From Vibrio sp. CB1-14 (GTDB taxonomy: Bacteria > Pseudomonadota > Gammaproteobacteria > Enterobacterales > Vibrionaceae), in the NCBI RefSeq assembly GCF_040412085.2, contig NZ_CP115920.1:62001-126000 (forward strand): a stretch of 64,000 nt of DNA. Direction: 5' to 3'. The notes under the pieces were generated by a model. That model was given only the letters and a program-made list of their open reading frames with translations. It made no database searches and was not told where the DNA came from. Below are positions 35,936-44,547 of this stretch, in pieces (the first letter of the stretch is position 1; each line of letters starts with the position of its first letter). The translations under genes and the position numbers were made by a program.

Positions 35936-37423
35936 ATGAAACCTTCTCATTTGTTGGCAGTTGCGACACTTATCAGCACCAGCTTGCCCGCTTTTGCAGT
36001 CAACCCGCAACCCGATCCAACCAACCCCACGGGTTACGTGTTACTGCGCAGTGAAGTGCAAGCCAGCGCAGCCGCCCAAACCAATGACCCTATGTATGCG
36101 GTATGGGCAAATGCCCTCTCCACTGCACCAAACACTGTCGTCGATGCGATTGACGCAGGATTGGCGACCAATCCCGGCAACGTAAAACGTGCCGAGCGCG
36201 TATTCCCGAGCTCGGAATGGGACTTTCTCACACAAATGGCCGCATCAGAATACACCTACCAGCGTTTTTTGCAGGCCATCGGTAAGTTTCCCGCATTTTG
36301 TGGCGACTACACGGATGGACGTGATGCCGATGCCATCTGTAAGCGCTCCATTGTCACTGCATTTGCCCATTTCGCCCAAGAAACCGGTGGACATATCGCA
36401 CTGGATAACACTTGGGATAACCCGCTTGCTTTAGAGGAGTGGCAGCAAGCTTTAGTTCATGTGCGTGAGATGGGATGGTCTGAAGGTCAGGAAGGCTATA
36501 CCACAGGTTGCGGACAGAATGACTGGCAAAACAAACGCTGGCCATGTTCACCCAATCAAGGATATTTCGGTCGCGGCGCCAAACAGCTTTCCTACCATTT
36601 TAACTACGGTCCTTTCTCGGAAGTGATGTTTGATGGTGATGCGACGGTACTACTTAACAATCCAGCTCTGGTTGCCGATTCTTGGTTAAACCTTGCCTCT
36701 GCGATTTGGTTCTTCCTAACTCCACAAGCACCTAAGCCCGCCATGCTTCACGTGATTGACCGTACATGGAAACCCTCACAGCGAGAAATTGACGCGGGGA
36801 TTGGCTATGGTTTTGGCACCACTATTAACATCATCAATGGTGGCATTGAGTGTGGCGAGCAGAACAAAACCAAAGGCCAACCGGTTAACCGTATTCGTTA
36901 TTGGGAGGGGCTAGCGGCACACTACCAGATCCCCATTGAAGCCGATGAAGCCAACACCTGCTGGCAACAAACACCTTATGGCAGCCTCAATCTCAATGGT
37001 GCGACCGATGTGCTCTACACCAACTGGGAAGCAAGCTGGAAGTACCATGCGAACCGCCCAGGTGGCGTCTCATTTGAATGTAATCTAGTGGGATATCAAA
37101 CCGCCTATTCGGCACTGGTTCCTGGTGACTATGAAAAGTGTGTTACCAACTTCTACGGCTCTCACGCTAATTGGCTCGAGGTGCGTATTGTCGATACATT
37201 GCCATCTGATGGTGGTACCGGCGGCGGAAACACTGGTGGTGGCGACACAGGTTCAGACACCCCTTCTAGTATTCTCGTTTGGGAGGCCGGAGTCACTCAA
37301 GCTAAGGTTGGCGACACCGTGATTCATCAAGGCAAGTGTTTTACCGCCAAAAACAAACCTGGCGTATGGGAAACACCAGCGCAAACTAACTGGTTTTGGC
37401 AGCAAGTGAATTGCCCAGATTAA
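35936..37423 (+). CDS. Secreted GH19 chitinase with a C-terminal chitin-binding module
   Basis: This secreted enzyme hydrolyses chitin. The 495-residue product has a Sec signal peptide (MKPSHLLAVATLISTSLPAFA), a GH19 catalytic domain (about 75-420), a Gly/Thr-rich linker (GGTGGGNTGGGDTGSDTPSS) and a small C-terminal module (about 447-495) resembling CBM5/12, with Trp residues in VWEAG and QTNWFWQQVNC. GH19 motifs: AHFAQETGGH with catalytic Glu about 149, the probable second Glu about 178 in VREMG, YFGRGAKQLSYHFNYG and NIINGGIECG. It is monocistronic with a good GGAAC site. Confidence 0.92.
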   Translation: MKPSHLLAVATLISTSLPAFAVNPQPDPTNPTGYVLLRSEVQASAAAQTNDPMYAVWANALSTAPNTVVDAIDAGLATNPGNVKRAERVFPSSEWDFLTQMAASEYTYQRFLQAIGKFPAFCGDYTDGRDADAICKRSIVTAFAHFAQETGGHIALDNTWDNPLALEEWQQALVHVREMGWSEGQEGYTTGCGQNDWQNKRWPCSPNQGYFGRGAKQLSYHFNYGPFSEVMFDGDATVLLNNPALVADSWLNLASAIWFFLTPQAPKPAMLHVIDRTWKPSQREIDAGIGYGFGTTINIINGGIECGEQNKTKGQPVNRIRYWEGLAAHYQIPIEADEANTCWQQTPYGSLNLNGATDVLYTNWEASWKYHANRPGGVSFECNLVGYQTAYSALVPGDYEKCVTNFYGSHANWLEVRIVDTLPSDGGTGGGNTGGGDTGSDTPSSILVWEAGVTQAKVGDTVIHQGKCFTAKNKPGVWETPAQTNWFWQQVNCPD

Positions 37424-37522
37424 GAACATCACCAATATCTATAAATTACTGATTTATTATAGAAAACAGAGCAGCAGTTCGGTATCCTCTAGCCTGGTTA
37501 AAAAGGACGCATTGGCCAGACA

Positions 37523-38815
37523 TTGAAACATGGACATCGCACAGAGCTGCTGCTCAACTTCCACTATATGGATGAGACTGAGCAAGCCACATATCTTGAA
37601 CAACTAAAACACTCAGATCCCAAGCTGCATCTCGAGCTACTCAGTGAACAGAGCACCGCACATTCGGAGCTAACACAAATATTAGGTCGACACGCCAGTG
37701 TGCATGTCGATGACTCAGCGATTGCCCAAACTAAGCTCGGTTCCTATCGAGTTTGCGAGCGAATTGGGCGTGGTGGCATGAGCCAAGTCTATCTGGCCGA
37801 GCGATGTGATGGTCGATTTGAACAGTCCGTCGCCATTAAGGTGTTCGAGCCGCACCTGAGCAATATGGTTGGCAAAACCATGCTGTATTGGGAAGCGCAG
37901 CTTCTGGCGAAGCTCAATCACCCCAATATCGCCAATGTACTGGATGCTAACGAAACAGATTCCTCGGTATTTTTGGTGATTGAACATGTAAAAGGTCAAT
38001 CACTCACGCAATGGCTGACCACTAGTCCCTGCAATAGCGTTAAACTAGCACTGTTTTTCGATATTACCGACGCCATACACCACGCTCATGCGCAAGGTGT
38101 GTTCCATGGGGATCTCAAGCCAGAAAATATCCTCGTCGACGAGAATGGCGACGCCAAGGTGATCGATTTTAGTATCGCGACTCATGATGCTCGCTATGCT
38201 GATCTGCACATTTACAGCGCCGACTATGCCAGTCCAACGCAAAAACAAACCGGTAAAGTCGATGCCTCAAGCGACATTTATGCCCTTGGAAAAATTTTCA
38301 ACAAACTGTTTCCCAACCAACAGCACAAATCTGAATGGCAATGGGTCTATCAAAAGTGTACTCAGCCAAGTGCACTTCAATACTCTCGTATAGCGGAGTT
38401 GAAGTCAGACATTAAAGCACTTCAGCACAATAAGCCCATCTCCCACCCGGATGCAAACGCCCTTTATCGATGTGGCAAGCTTTTAAAGCGAAGACCACTC
38501 GCCAGCGCCTTGACGGTGCTACTCATGACTTCCGGCTTAGGCTTTGTTTCTGCGTTAATCAATAAAAACCTTGAACTCCAACAGCAGCAACGCGTCTCCA
38601 ATGAACTATTACTCGAAATGACGCAGCTACTGTTTCACGGCCATCACAGTGATGCCACCTCTCTAAAAGCCATGCTGGACTTAACCAGCATGCGGCTACT
38701 GAGCCATCAAGATTTACCCATTGATATCAAACAGAAGCTGGTATTGGCGATGTTAATGCCAGAGCAAGGCTCTGCCGAACAAGAACAACAAGACATAGGT
38801 ACAACCTCAGAATGA
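37523..38815 (+). CDS. Membrane-anchored Ser/Thr protein kinase (PknT-like) of an ECF sigma module
   Basis: A Hanks-type kinase of about 430 residues. Translation starts at TTG 37523 or later at ATG 37568; AAAAAGGA lies 15 bases before the TTG, so the start is uncertain. Kinase domain about 75-305: P-loop IGRGGMSQV (81-89), Lys106 in AIKVF, catalytic loop HGDLKPEN (195-202, Asp197), metal-binding Asp215 in DFS, and YASPT (235-239). Deviations from consensus are HGD for HRD, DFS for DFG and SPT for APE. One membrane segment (about 325-346) is followed by an 80-residue Gln-rich part, presumably periplasmic. It overlaps the next gene by 4 bases. Its likely target is the ECF sigma at 40281. Confidence 0.88.
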   Translation: MKHGHRTELLLNFHYMDETEQATYLEQLKHSDPKLHLELLSEQSTAHSELTQILGRHASVHVDDSAIAQTKLGSYRVCERIGRGGMSQVYLAERCDGRFEQSVAIKVFEPHLSNMVGKTMLYWEAQLLAKLNHPNIANVLDANETDSSVFLVIEHVKGQSLTQWLTTSPCNSVKLALFFDITDAIHHAHAQGVFHGDLKPENILVDENGDAKVIDFSIATHDARYADLHIYSADYASPTQKQTGKVDASSDIYALGKIFNKLFPNQQHKSEWQWVYQKCTQPSALQYSRIAELKSDIKALQHNKPISHPDANALYRCGKLLKRRPLASALTVLLMTSGLGFVSALINKNLELQQQQRVSNELLLEMTQLLFHGHHSDATSLKAMLDLTSMRLLSHQDLPIDIKQKLVLAMLMPEQGSAEQEQQDIGTTSE

Positions 38816-40272
38816 AACGTATGAATCCTGCCTGGGTGGCCATGGTAACCACCCTTGCGAGCACACAAATTTTCGCAACTGATATTCAGATAGGCCACTT
38901 TATTGATGCACCCGTCACAGGCCTCTACTACGAGACCAGCTCCAAGATTCGCGGTTACACCCAACAGGGACAATTTGAGTTTAAAGACGGCGATGAGGTT
39001 CGCTTTTACTTGGGCAGCAACAACCAACATAAACTGCTCGCCACAGTTGCCGCGCAAGAGGTGGTTACGCCTAATCTCGCTTCAACCACACCCAGCAAAA
39101 GCCTTAATATGGTTCGTCTCTTGCTTGGCATCGATACCGCTCCTAATCGCGACGACCTCATCAAGCTCGATAGTGACTGGCTGTCAACGGATAAGGTTCA
39201 AGCGCTACTCAACGCACTGGATCTCAACAACCTACCTGAGAGTCTCAGCATCTCGAATAAACCTCTCGCCAGCGTGCATGAAGCCGCCAAACACCTAGAA
39301 AGCAGCCAGCAATACATAGAGCAGAACTTTACCTCCAAACAAGTGCTCACAGCGCCATTAGACGTAAAGCTAGTCAACACAATTCTTAAACGTCGAGACT
39401 GGCGAGGAAACCTGTGTTTTTACGATACTGCGCGACGCGACGAACCGAATTATCACGGTCCAATTGGCAGCACCACCTATAAAATTGTTGATGGAGGCAT
39501 AATTCTCTATCCGGATGTGGGCGATTACTATGGCAGCCGTGATGGCTCCGTCAGCAGCTGTGAAGTCAATGTCAGTCAAAGCTACCAAAAGCAAGAGTTT
39601 GAGAAGATAGACGACTATTCCGACTGGGGCGGACTCATCGCTTGTGCCCATACCGGCTGCACCCACCTAGACCTAAATGGATTCGATATCGAAGATTTTG
39701 ATGATGAGGGCGATTGGAAGTACCGAACCGTGGCAATTAGCTACAACACCACCACCAAGCTACTGACTCAAAAGTCGCAAGGGTTGGGCAAGAAGGCTAA
39801 GGTAGAACACGACAATCTGACCGAGCACCTATGGTTTACCTCAGCTGTAGATGAAAAGCAGTCTATCGATTTCCAAGGCTATTGGCGCCAGCGTAATCTT
39901 GCGTCCGGTGACACTCGTTGTCTGTACATTGACAAGGATCACGTTCTACAAAGTAAGCGAGCAACATGCACTAAAAACCACCAAGACTATACCCAAGATG
40001 TCACGGCAGAGTTTGGCGATATGTGGTGGCTCAGCAGCGACGGTTCGAGTTCAGCAAGTATTGAGCAGCTCAACAGCGGAGTAAAGTGGTACAGCACCGA
40101 TAACACACCTCGCTATAGCTTATGGGAGTTCTTACCGACTCAAAATCAGTGGAGCGAGGGCAAAATTTATCGCCGCTTTCAAGACATTCAAGTCGACCAG
40201 TTCGGCAAACAGCAAGCTCGCACCATTGCTGTGTTCGAACTGGAAAGATTAGCCAACAACTCATGGATATAG
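38812..40272 (+). CDS. Exported protein of unknown function inside the kinase-sigma operon
   Basis: I do not recognise a named family. The 486-residue product has a signal peptide (MNPAWVAMVTTLASTQIFA). It starts with a short beta-rich module (GHFIDAPVTGLYYETSSKIR then GYTQQGQFEFKDGDEVRFYL), a pattern seen in many vibrio and Shewanella surface lipoproteins. A helical stretch and a larger C-terminal part with Cys pairs and aromatic residues follow. Its ATG overlaps the kinase stop (ATGA) and its stop is 8 bases before the sigma gene, so it is coupled to both. A sensor or partner of the kinase on the outer side of the inner membrane is a reasonable inference. Confidence 0.75.
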   Translation: MKRMNPAWVAMVTTLASTQIFATDIQIGHFIDAPVTGLYYETSSKIRGYTQQGQFEFKDGDEVRFYLGSNNQHKLLATVAAQEVVTPNLASTTPSKSLNMVRLLLGIDTAPNRDDLIKLDSDWLSTDKVQALLNALDLNNLPESLSISNKPLASVHEAAKHLESSQQYIEQNFTSKQVLTAPLDVKLVNTILKRRDWRGNLCFYDTARRDEPNYHGPIGSTTYKIVDGGIILYPDVGDYYGSRDGSVSSCEVNVSQSYQKQEFEKIDDYSDWGGLIACAHTGCTHLDLNGFDIEDFDDEGDWKYRTVAISYNTTTKLLTQKSQGLGKKAKVEHDNLTEHLWFTSAVDEKQSIDFQGYWRQRNLASGDTRCLYIDKDHVLQSKRATCTKNHQDYTQDVTAEFGDMWWLSSDGSSSASIEQLNSGVKWYSTDNTPRYSLWEFLPTQNQWSEGKIYRRFQDIQVDQFGKQQARTIAVFELERLANNSWI

Positions 40273-40280
40273 GAAAGCCA

Positions 40281-40832
40281 ATGCAACTGACAGATATCAT
40301 CGTCCGGTGGCACAACGGCGATAAGCAGGCTGAGGGGCTGCTGTTTCATTATGCCTATGAACAACTAAAGAGCATCGCCCACAAAGAGCGGGTGCGTGCT
40401 TTAGATAAATTTGGTGATAATGCAGAACACCACGAGCAAGAGGTAAACAACACCACAGCTCTGATCCATGATGCTTACGTCAAACTGTCCCAGCATGACG
40501 TCAGCTATCTGCAGAATCGGAAGCAATTCTTCTTACTGGTCTCCAAGGTCGTACGCCAAATCCTTATCGACCAATCCAGAAAACGCCTCGCACAAAAGCG
40601 CCAACCCACAACCGCGACCACGCGAGACCAACAGAACTTTGATCAACTGATGAGCTTTGATAGTGCTTTAGGAGAGCTTAAAAAACGCTTCCCACGCCAA
40701 TCCGAAGTGCTCCAATTGCGCTACTTTGCTGGCCTTAAAAATAAAGAAATCAGTGACATGCTGCAATGCAGCCCCAGTCTTATCGAGAAAGACCTCAAGT
40801 TCTCTCGCAGTTGGATGCAGTCACAGATATAA
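40281..40832 (+). CDS. ECF sigma factor of the Ser/Thr-kinase-linked (EcfP-like) type
   Basis: A sigma-70 family regulator of 183 residues. The ATG at 40281 (MQLTDIIVRWHNGDKQAEGL) follows AGGAAAG; a longer open frame reaches back into the previous gene. Region 2 spans about 10-95 and region 4 about 125-180 (RFPRQSEVLQLRYFAGLKNK then EISDMLQCSPSLIEKDLKFS). In region 2.2, where ordinary ECF sigmas carry an acidic D-A-E-D stretch, this one has NNTTALIHDAYVKL (residues 56-69). That TTALxHxAY form marks the group encoded beside Ser/Thr kinases. Thr58/Thr59 are candidate phosphorylation sites. No anti-sigma gene is visible nearby. Confidence 0.88.
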   Translation: MQLTDIIVRWHNGDKQAEGLLFHYAYEQLKSIAHKERVRALDKFGDNAEHHEQEVNNTTALIHDAYVKLSQHDVSYLQNRKQFFLLVSKVVRQILIDQSRKRLAQKRQPTTATTRDQQNFDQLMSFDSALGELKKRFPRQSEVLQLRYFAGLKNKEISDMLQCSPSLIEKDLKFSRSWMQSQI

Positions 40833-40861
40833 ATTATTTTTACGGTTTTTTGTGACAATTA

Positions 40862-40931
40862 CGTTCCTTGTTGCTCATTCAGTAAACGGTTAAAAAAGGG
40901 TCATTAACCGAGTGAAACCAAACAAGGAACG
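40862..40931 (+). promoter_or_regulatory. Nested inverted repeats covering the ribosome site of the lipoprotein gene
   Basis: CGTTCCTTGTT at 40862 is the exact complement of AACAAGGAACG at 40921, and the right arm contains the Shine-Dalgarno AAGGAAC of the gene starting at 40937. Inside it, CGGTTAA at 40887 pairs with TTAACCG at 40904 (10-base loop). As RNA this leader would hide the ribosome site. Whether the transcript starts upstream of 40862 is not known. Confidence 0.6.
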
Positions 40932-40936
40932 ACCCT

Positions 40937-42301
40937 ATGAAACAACTTAGCGCAATCGCCATCGCGGTTTCTTTGATTCTTACTGGCTGCGGCGGTAGCG
41001 ATAATGGTGATGCCGGCACCTCAACTGGCGGCGGTGAGCAAACTAAGCCTTCGTTGCAGCGACTAGCTCTTGATGGCTACTTGGTAGACGCTGATGTCTA
41101 CATTGACCGTAACCGTAACAACATTGCTGAAACCGACGAGAAGTTGACGGCTACCACTGATTCACAGGGTAAGTTCACCATTTCGGAGGCCGATGCCGAG
41201 TTCCCAGTCATCGTTCGCGCCGTTGCAGGTCGCAGTTACGATACCGATAAAGGCGGCAGGCTGATCAACACATTTGAGATCGCGGCACCAGCAGGCACCG
41301 CAGTTGTCAGCCCATTCTCAACCATTGCCGTTCTCGAACAGAAAACGCTGGAAGAAGTCGCGACAGATTTAAATATCGACAGCACCACCCTAGATACTGA
41401 CTACGTGGCTGCAAAGCAAGCCAACGCCAACGCGAAACAAGTGCATGCCATTGCTCGCTCACTAACGTTGCAACTAGATAATGATCTCGCCAGCTCAGAA
41501 GCGAACCTTTCTGATATCAAAACTCAGCTCACAAACATCCAAGATAAAATTGCAGAACAGGTAAATAACGACGTCGATCTAGACACCATCATCGTTGATG
41601 AAAAGGGTAACGTTAGCGAATCGCCAAAAACCGTCAAAGACATGATGGTCGGCTCAACCTATTACTATGTGTCGACCAATGATGACTATTTCCACAAAGA
41701 GGGGGTTTCAGAAATCACCTTCCACGAGAATAAAGTCAGCTTTATCGATGACAACGGCAAAGTCGGCGAACACTCGCTTACCTACACCGATACTGGCTAC
41801 ATTACTCCTGACGGCGAAGAGACCATCATTTTACTTGGTGAAAAGCTCAGTCTAACCGTGACGCCTCAAAACGATTTGTTTGTCGCTAGCCAAGTAAACT
41901 TTGGTGACAACGGCTACGAAAAGCGTGTGGTAACGGCATCAGAGTTTGCTGGCAAGACTTTGTATCACTTCTGGGATGATTCCACGTCTAACAAGGCGGA
42001 CCCAGATATGGCGAAGATTACCCTCAACACGGATGGTAGTGGCGTGATTGTGGAAAGACAGGGACTCAATTGGCCAGAGACTGAAATGCAAGGATCATGG
42101 CGTATTAGTGACCAAGGCGACCTCGTCCTTAGTGCTAGCGACTTCGATGAAGATTGGGTGATCTCGTTCACTACATTAACAAGCCAAGGCTTGCATGTAG
42201 CCTACGAAGACAGTCGTAATCAATCTAAGCCGCTATTGTTTACTGAGAACCACGATCTGGCTGACAACCTATATAGAGAATGGCTTAAACTCGCGAAGTA
42301 A
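40937..42301 (+). CDS. Lipoprotein of unknown function, probable target of the adjacent sigma factor
   Basis: I do not recognise a family name. The 454-residue product is a lipoprotein: signal MKQLSAIAIAVSLILTGC with lipobox LTGC, then a Gly/Ser/Thr-rich tether. A carboxypeptidase-regulatory-like beta module follows (ALDGYLVDADVYIDRNRNNI then AETDEKLTATTDSQGKFTIS, about 47-86). Then come PAGTAVVSPFSTIAVLEQ, a helical Ala/Asn-rich stretch, and two similar beta-rich C-terminal repeats (SEITFHENKVSFIDDNGKVG; MAKITLNTDGSGVIVERQGL), each a short strand-rich unit. It lies 104 bases after the sigma gene, with its own structured leader and terminator. Confidence 0.78.
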   Translation: MKQLSAIAIAVSLILTGCGGSDNGDAGTSTGGGEQTKPSLQRLALDGYLVDADVYIDRNRNNIAETDEKLTATTDSQGKFTISEADAEFPVIVRAVAGRSYDTDKGGRLINTFEIAAPAGTAVVSPFSTIAVLEQKTLEEVATDLNIDSTTLDTDYVAAKQANANAKQVHAIARSLTLQLDNDLASSEANLSDIKTQLTNIQDKIAEQVNNDVDLDTIIVDEKGNVSESPKTVKDMMVGSTYYYVSTNDDYFHKEGVSEITFHENKVSFIDDNGKVGEHSLTYTDTGYITPDGEETIILLGEKLSLTVTPQNDLFVASQVNFGDNGYEKRVVTASEFAGKTLYHFWDDSTSNKADPDMAKITLNTDGSGVIVERQGLNWPETEMQGSWRISDQGDLVLSASDFDEDWVISFTTLTSQGLHVAYEDSRNQSKPLLFTENHDLADNLYREWLKLAK

Positions 42302-42313
42302 CGCGAGATCCTC

Positions 42314-42337
42314 AAACTGCCCTGCGGGGCAGTTTTT
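42314..42337 (+). terminator. Intrinsic terminator of the lipoprotein gene
   Basis: AAACTGCCC-TGC-GGGGCAGTTTTT, 12 bases after the stop. Confidence 0.9.
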
Positions 42338-42414
42338 ACACAACTCTGATCCCCACTCCCTTTCTTAGTTGGCAAAACTTCCTTATAGTTTGTGAAGACT
42401 GTAAGGAGTTGTTA

Positions 42415-43431
42415 ATGGACAAAAAACACGTTTATTTCTTTGATGCGATGCGCTGTGTGGCGGCGCTGGCGGTGATCATCATTCATGCGCTTGGGCCTTA
42501 CCGTCATGAACTTGGACAAATCCCAATGGGCGAATGGGTAACAGCGATCACCTTTAATGGTTTTAGCCGCTGGGCAGTACCAGTGTTTATCCTTATCACT
42601 GGCGCTCTCATGCTTAATGATACGCGCCCTTTCGATCTTAAATACTACCTATCGCGCCGATTAGGCAAAGTGCTGATCCCATTTTTAATGTGGTCGCTGT
42701 TTTACGCCTATTTGTCAGGCTGGACGATTGAAGGTTTTAATGGCGAAACGGTAAAAGAGGTACTCGCTGAGAGTTATCATCACCAAACTTATTACCACCT
42801 GGGATTTTTTTACTACTTCATCCCACTTTACGCAGCTATTCCGTTTCTGCAAATCTTCGTTCGTAAATTCGACGATGGGGCGCTTTATGCGTTCACAGGG
42901 CTCTGGTTATTGACGACCCTGCTATTCTTGATGCGTATAGATGGCCCTTGGAGTGAGCAGTTCTGGCTGTATATGGGATTGCTGCCACTGGGCTACATTT
43001 TGTATCAAAAGCTGCCTGCCAGTCGCGGCGTGGTGGTGATATCCGTCATCCTTGGCGTTGGTGCGATGGCACTAAGCAGCTACATGGTGGTGCAAGGCAG
43101 TATTGAAGCCGACCGCTATTATGTCGGCCGCTGGTTCTCATACAAGACGCTGAATACAGTTCTCGCGGCAAGTATGATTTTCATTGTCTGTAAGGCATAT
43201 GCGGACAATCTAAAACCAAAAGTGAAGAAAGTGGTGAGCTTTATCAGTCAATACAGTTTAGGTATCTATATTCTGCACCCGCTGTTTTTATGGCCGATGA
43301 ATGAGCTAGGACTGCACCATGGACACCCGATTTATATGATCCCTTTCTGGGTCATCATCAGCGGCAGTTTGGCGCTGGCCACCAGCTGGCTGCTCGCTCG
43401 CAGCGCAAAAACTCGCTGGTTGCTGCCATAA
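42415..43431 (+). CDS. Acyltransferase 3 family membrane protein (WecH-like O-acyltransferase)
   Basis: An inner-membrane enzyme of 338 residues with about ten hydrophobic segments, expected to transfer acetyl or a related acyl group to a surface polysaccharide or similar acceptor. ATG 42415 follows AAGGAG. The N-terminal YFFDAMRCVAALAVIIIHAL carries the family R-x10-H motif (Arg about 13, His about 24), followed by SRWAVPVFILITGALML. The C-terminal SQYSLGIYILHPLFLWPMNE is the usual last-helix motif. No glycan gene cluster lies next to it, so the acceptor is unknown. Confidence 0.85.
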   Translation: MDKKHVYFFDAMRCVAALAVIIIHALGPYRHELGQIPMGEWVTAITFNGFSRWAVPVFILITGALMLNDTRPFDLKYYLSRRLGKVLIPFLMWSLFYAYLSGWTIEGFNGETVKEVLAESYHHQTYYHLGFFYYFIPLYAAIPFLQIFVRKFDDGALYAFTGLWLLTTLLFLMRIDGPWSEQFWLYMGLLPLGYILYQKLPASRGVVVISVILGVGAMALSSYMVVQGSIEADRYYVGRWFSYKTLNTVLAASMIFIVCKAYADNLKPKVKKVVSFISQYSLGIYILHPLFLWPMNELGLHHGHPIYMIPFWVIISGSLALATSWLLARSAKTRWLLP

Positions 43432-43434
43432 CGT

Positions 43435-44436
43435 TTACTTCCCGACACACACCACGTTCAGCAAGGTGTTACCTTTAAGCGGTGACACCTTGCCGTTGGT
43501 AAATAGTCCCTTCTGACCATCTCCCCAATACGGCATTTGCATCGGCCACTGGTTGTTGTTCATGACCTTGGAACCAACAAGTGCTTGCCACTCACTGTTG
43601 CTCACTAAATGCATATCGAGATCGCTGCATACCTTAATGGCGCTGTTGTAGCTTAAACGATTCCAAGCCTTATCATGCTCCATATAGAACTGATGGTCAC
43701 CGCCCGAGAGGTAAGGAACAGCATAGCGTTTGCCATCGACCTGTGTAGAGAGTCGAACGGAGAGAGAAAAAGACTTGGTTGTAGGCAGTGCTGGAATGGT
43801 TGTCGCTTTCTTGGCAGGTTTTGGCGCTGTCGATTGGGATTGAGGTGTTGGTTGGGACTTGTCTTGGCCAGACTGAGGCTTAAGGGCAAGGGTTTTCTCA
43901 GATGCTTGTGGTTTACTGAAGGCGGCTTTTACACCGGTAGGGTTGGAGGGCTTGGCAACGGAGGAAGACGAAGCGCTCACCATCTTCCCGCTGCGCTCAA
44001 CCACACGAATAAATGCATCTCCGTAGCCGCTTACTCCTTTAACCTCGATTAAGTCCCGCTTGGCTTTATTCACATCGGTGTAAGGGCCAATCAAACAGCG
44101 GTAACTGCTCTGCTGTGGCAGCATCCAGACATCGGAGGATATCTCCGAGTACAGTGGCATTGCCTGCTCAAGAGGCATCGGCGTCTCGAGTATCCCACAT
44201 TGAATCCAATAAACAGCGTCTTTAGACTCCGGAACTGTGCTACCCCAAACCCCACTGCCGATGGGGCAGTTTTCCGCTAACACTGGGAGTTGATTCGTAG
44301 AAGCTTGGCTAGCATCACACAGAGCATCGTCTGCCAATACGTTCGTCGACACAGTCAATACCCCGAGCAGAACACTACTACGCAGCCAGCGTGATGAAAC
44401 GCTTGCTAATCCCTTAACTCTGCCGAAAGAGCCCAT
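43435..44436 (-). CDS. Exported SPOR-domain-like protein
   Basis: A 333-residue protein with a signal peptide (WLRSSVLLGVLTVSTNVLA, after a basic N-terminus). Residues about 75-145 resemble a SPOR peptidoglycan-binding domain (VYWIQCGILETPMPLEQAMP then SSYRCLIGPYTDVNKAKRDL). A Lys/Pro/Gln/Ser-rich linker (about 150-225) follows. The C-terminal domain (about 230-333) has the pattern WNRLSYNSAIKVCSDLDMHL then VSNSEWQALV, reminiscent of formylglycine-enzyme/SUMF-like or C-lectin-like folds. Function unknown; periplasmic, associated with peptidoglycan, is likely. It converges on the acyltransferase gene with a 3-base gap. Confidence 0.7.
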   Translation of the reverse strand: MGSFGRVKGLASVSSRWLRSSVLLGVLTVSTNVLADDALCDASQASTNQLPVLAENCPIGSGVWGSTVPESKDAVYWIQCGILETPMPLEQAMPLYSEISSDVWMLPQQSSYRCLIGPYTDVNKAKRDLIEVKGVSGYGDAFIRVVERSGKMVSASSSSVAKPSNPTGVKAAFSKPQASEKTLALKPQSGQDKSQPTPQSQSTAPKPAKKATTIPALPTTKSFSLSVRLSTQVDGKRYAVPYLSGGDHQFYMEHDKAWNRLSYNSAIKVCSDLDMHLVSNSEWQALVGSKVMNNNQWPMQMPYWGDGQKGLFTNGKVSPLKGNTLLNVVCVGK

Positions 44437-44475
44437 ACCTATCCCCTGAACACTTCATCTGGAATTTGCGACACA

Positions 44476-44507
44476 AATAAAAAGAGTCGCAATCATTTGC
44501 GACTCTT
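44476..44507 (-). terminator. Terminator of the peptide ABC transporter operon
   Basis: On the minus strand AAGAGTCGCAA-ATGA-TTGCGACTCTT then TTTATTT, 40 bases after the last permease gene. Confidence 0.88.
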
Positions 44508-44547
44508 AGTGTAGTGAGGATTGGGTTTAAAAATCAATCTCTCTCGA

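Noticed and set aside
40122..40280. Longer N-terminus for the ECF sigma factor
   Set aside because: The open frame runs back into the exported-protein gene; the ATG at 40281 has AGGAAAG before it and matches where region 2 begins.
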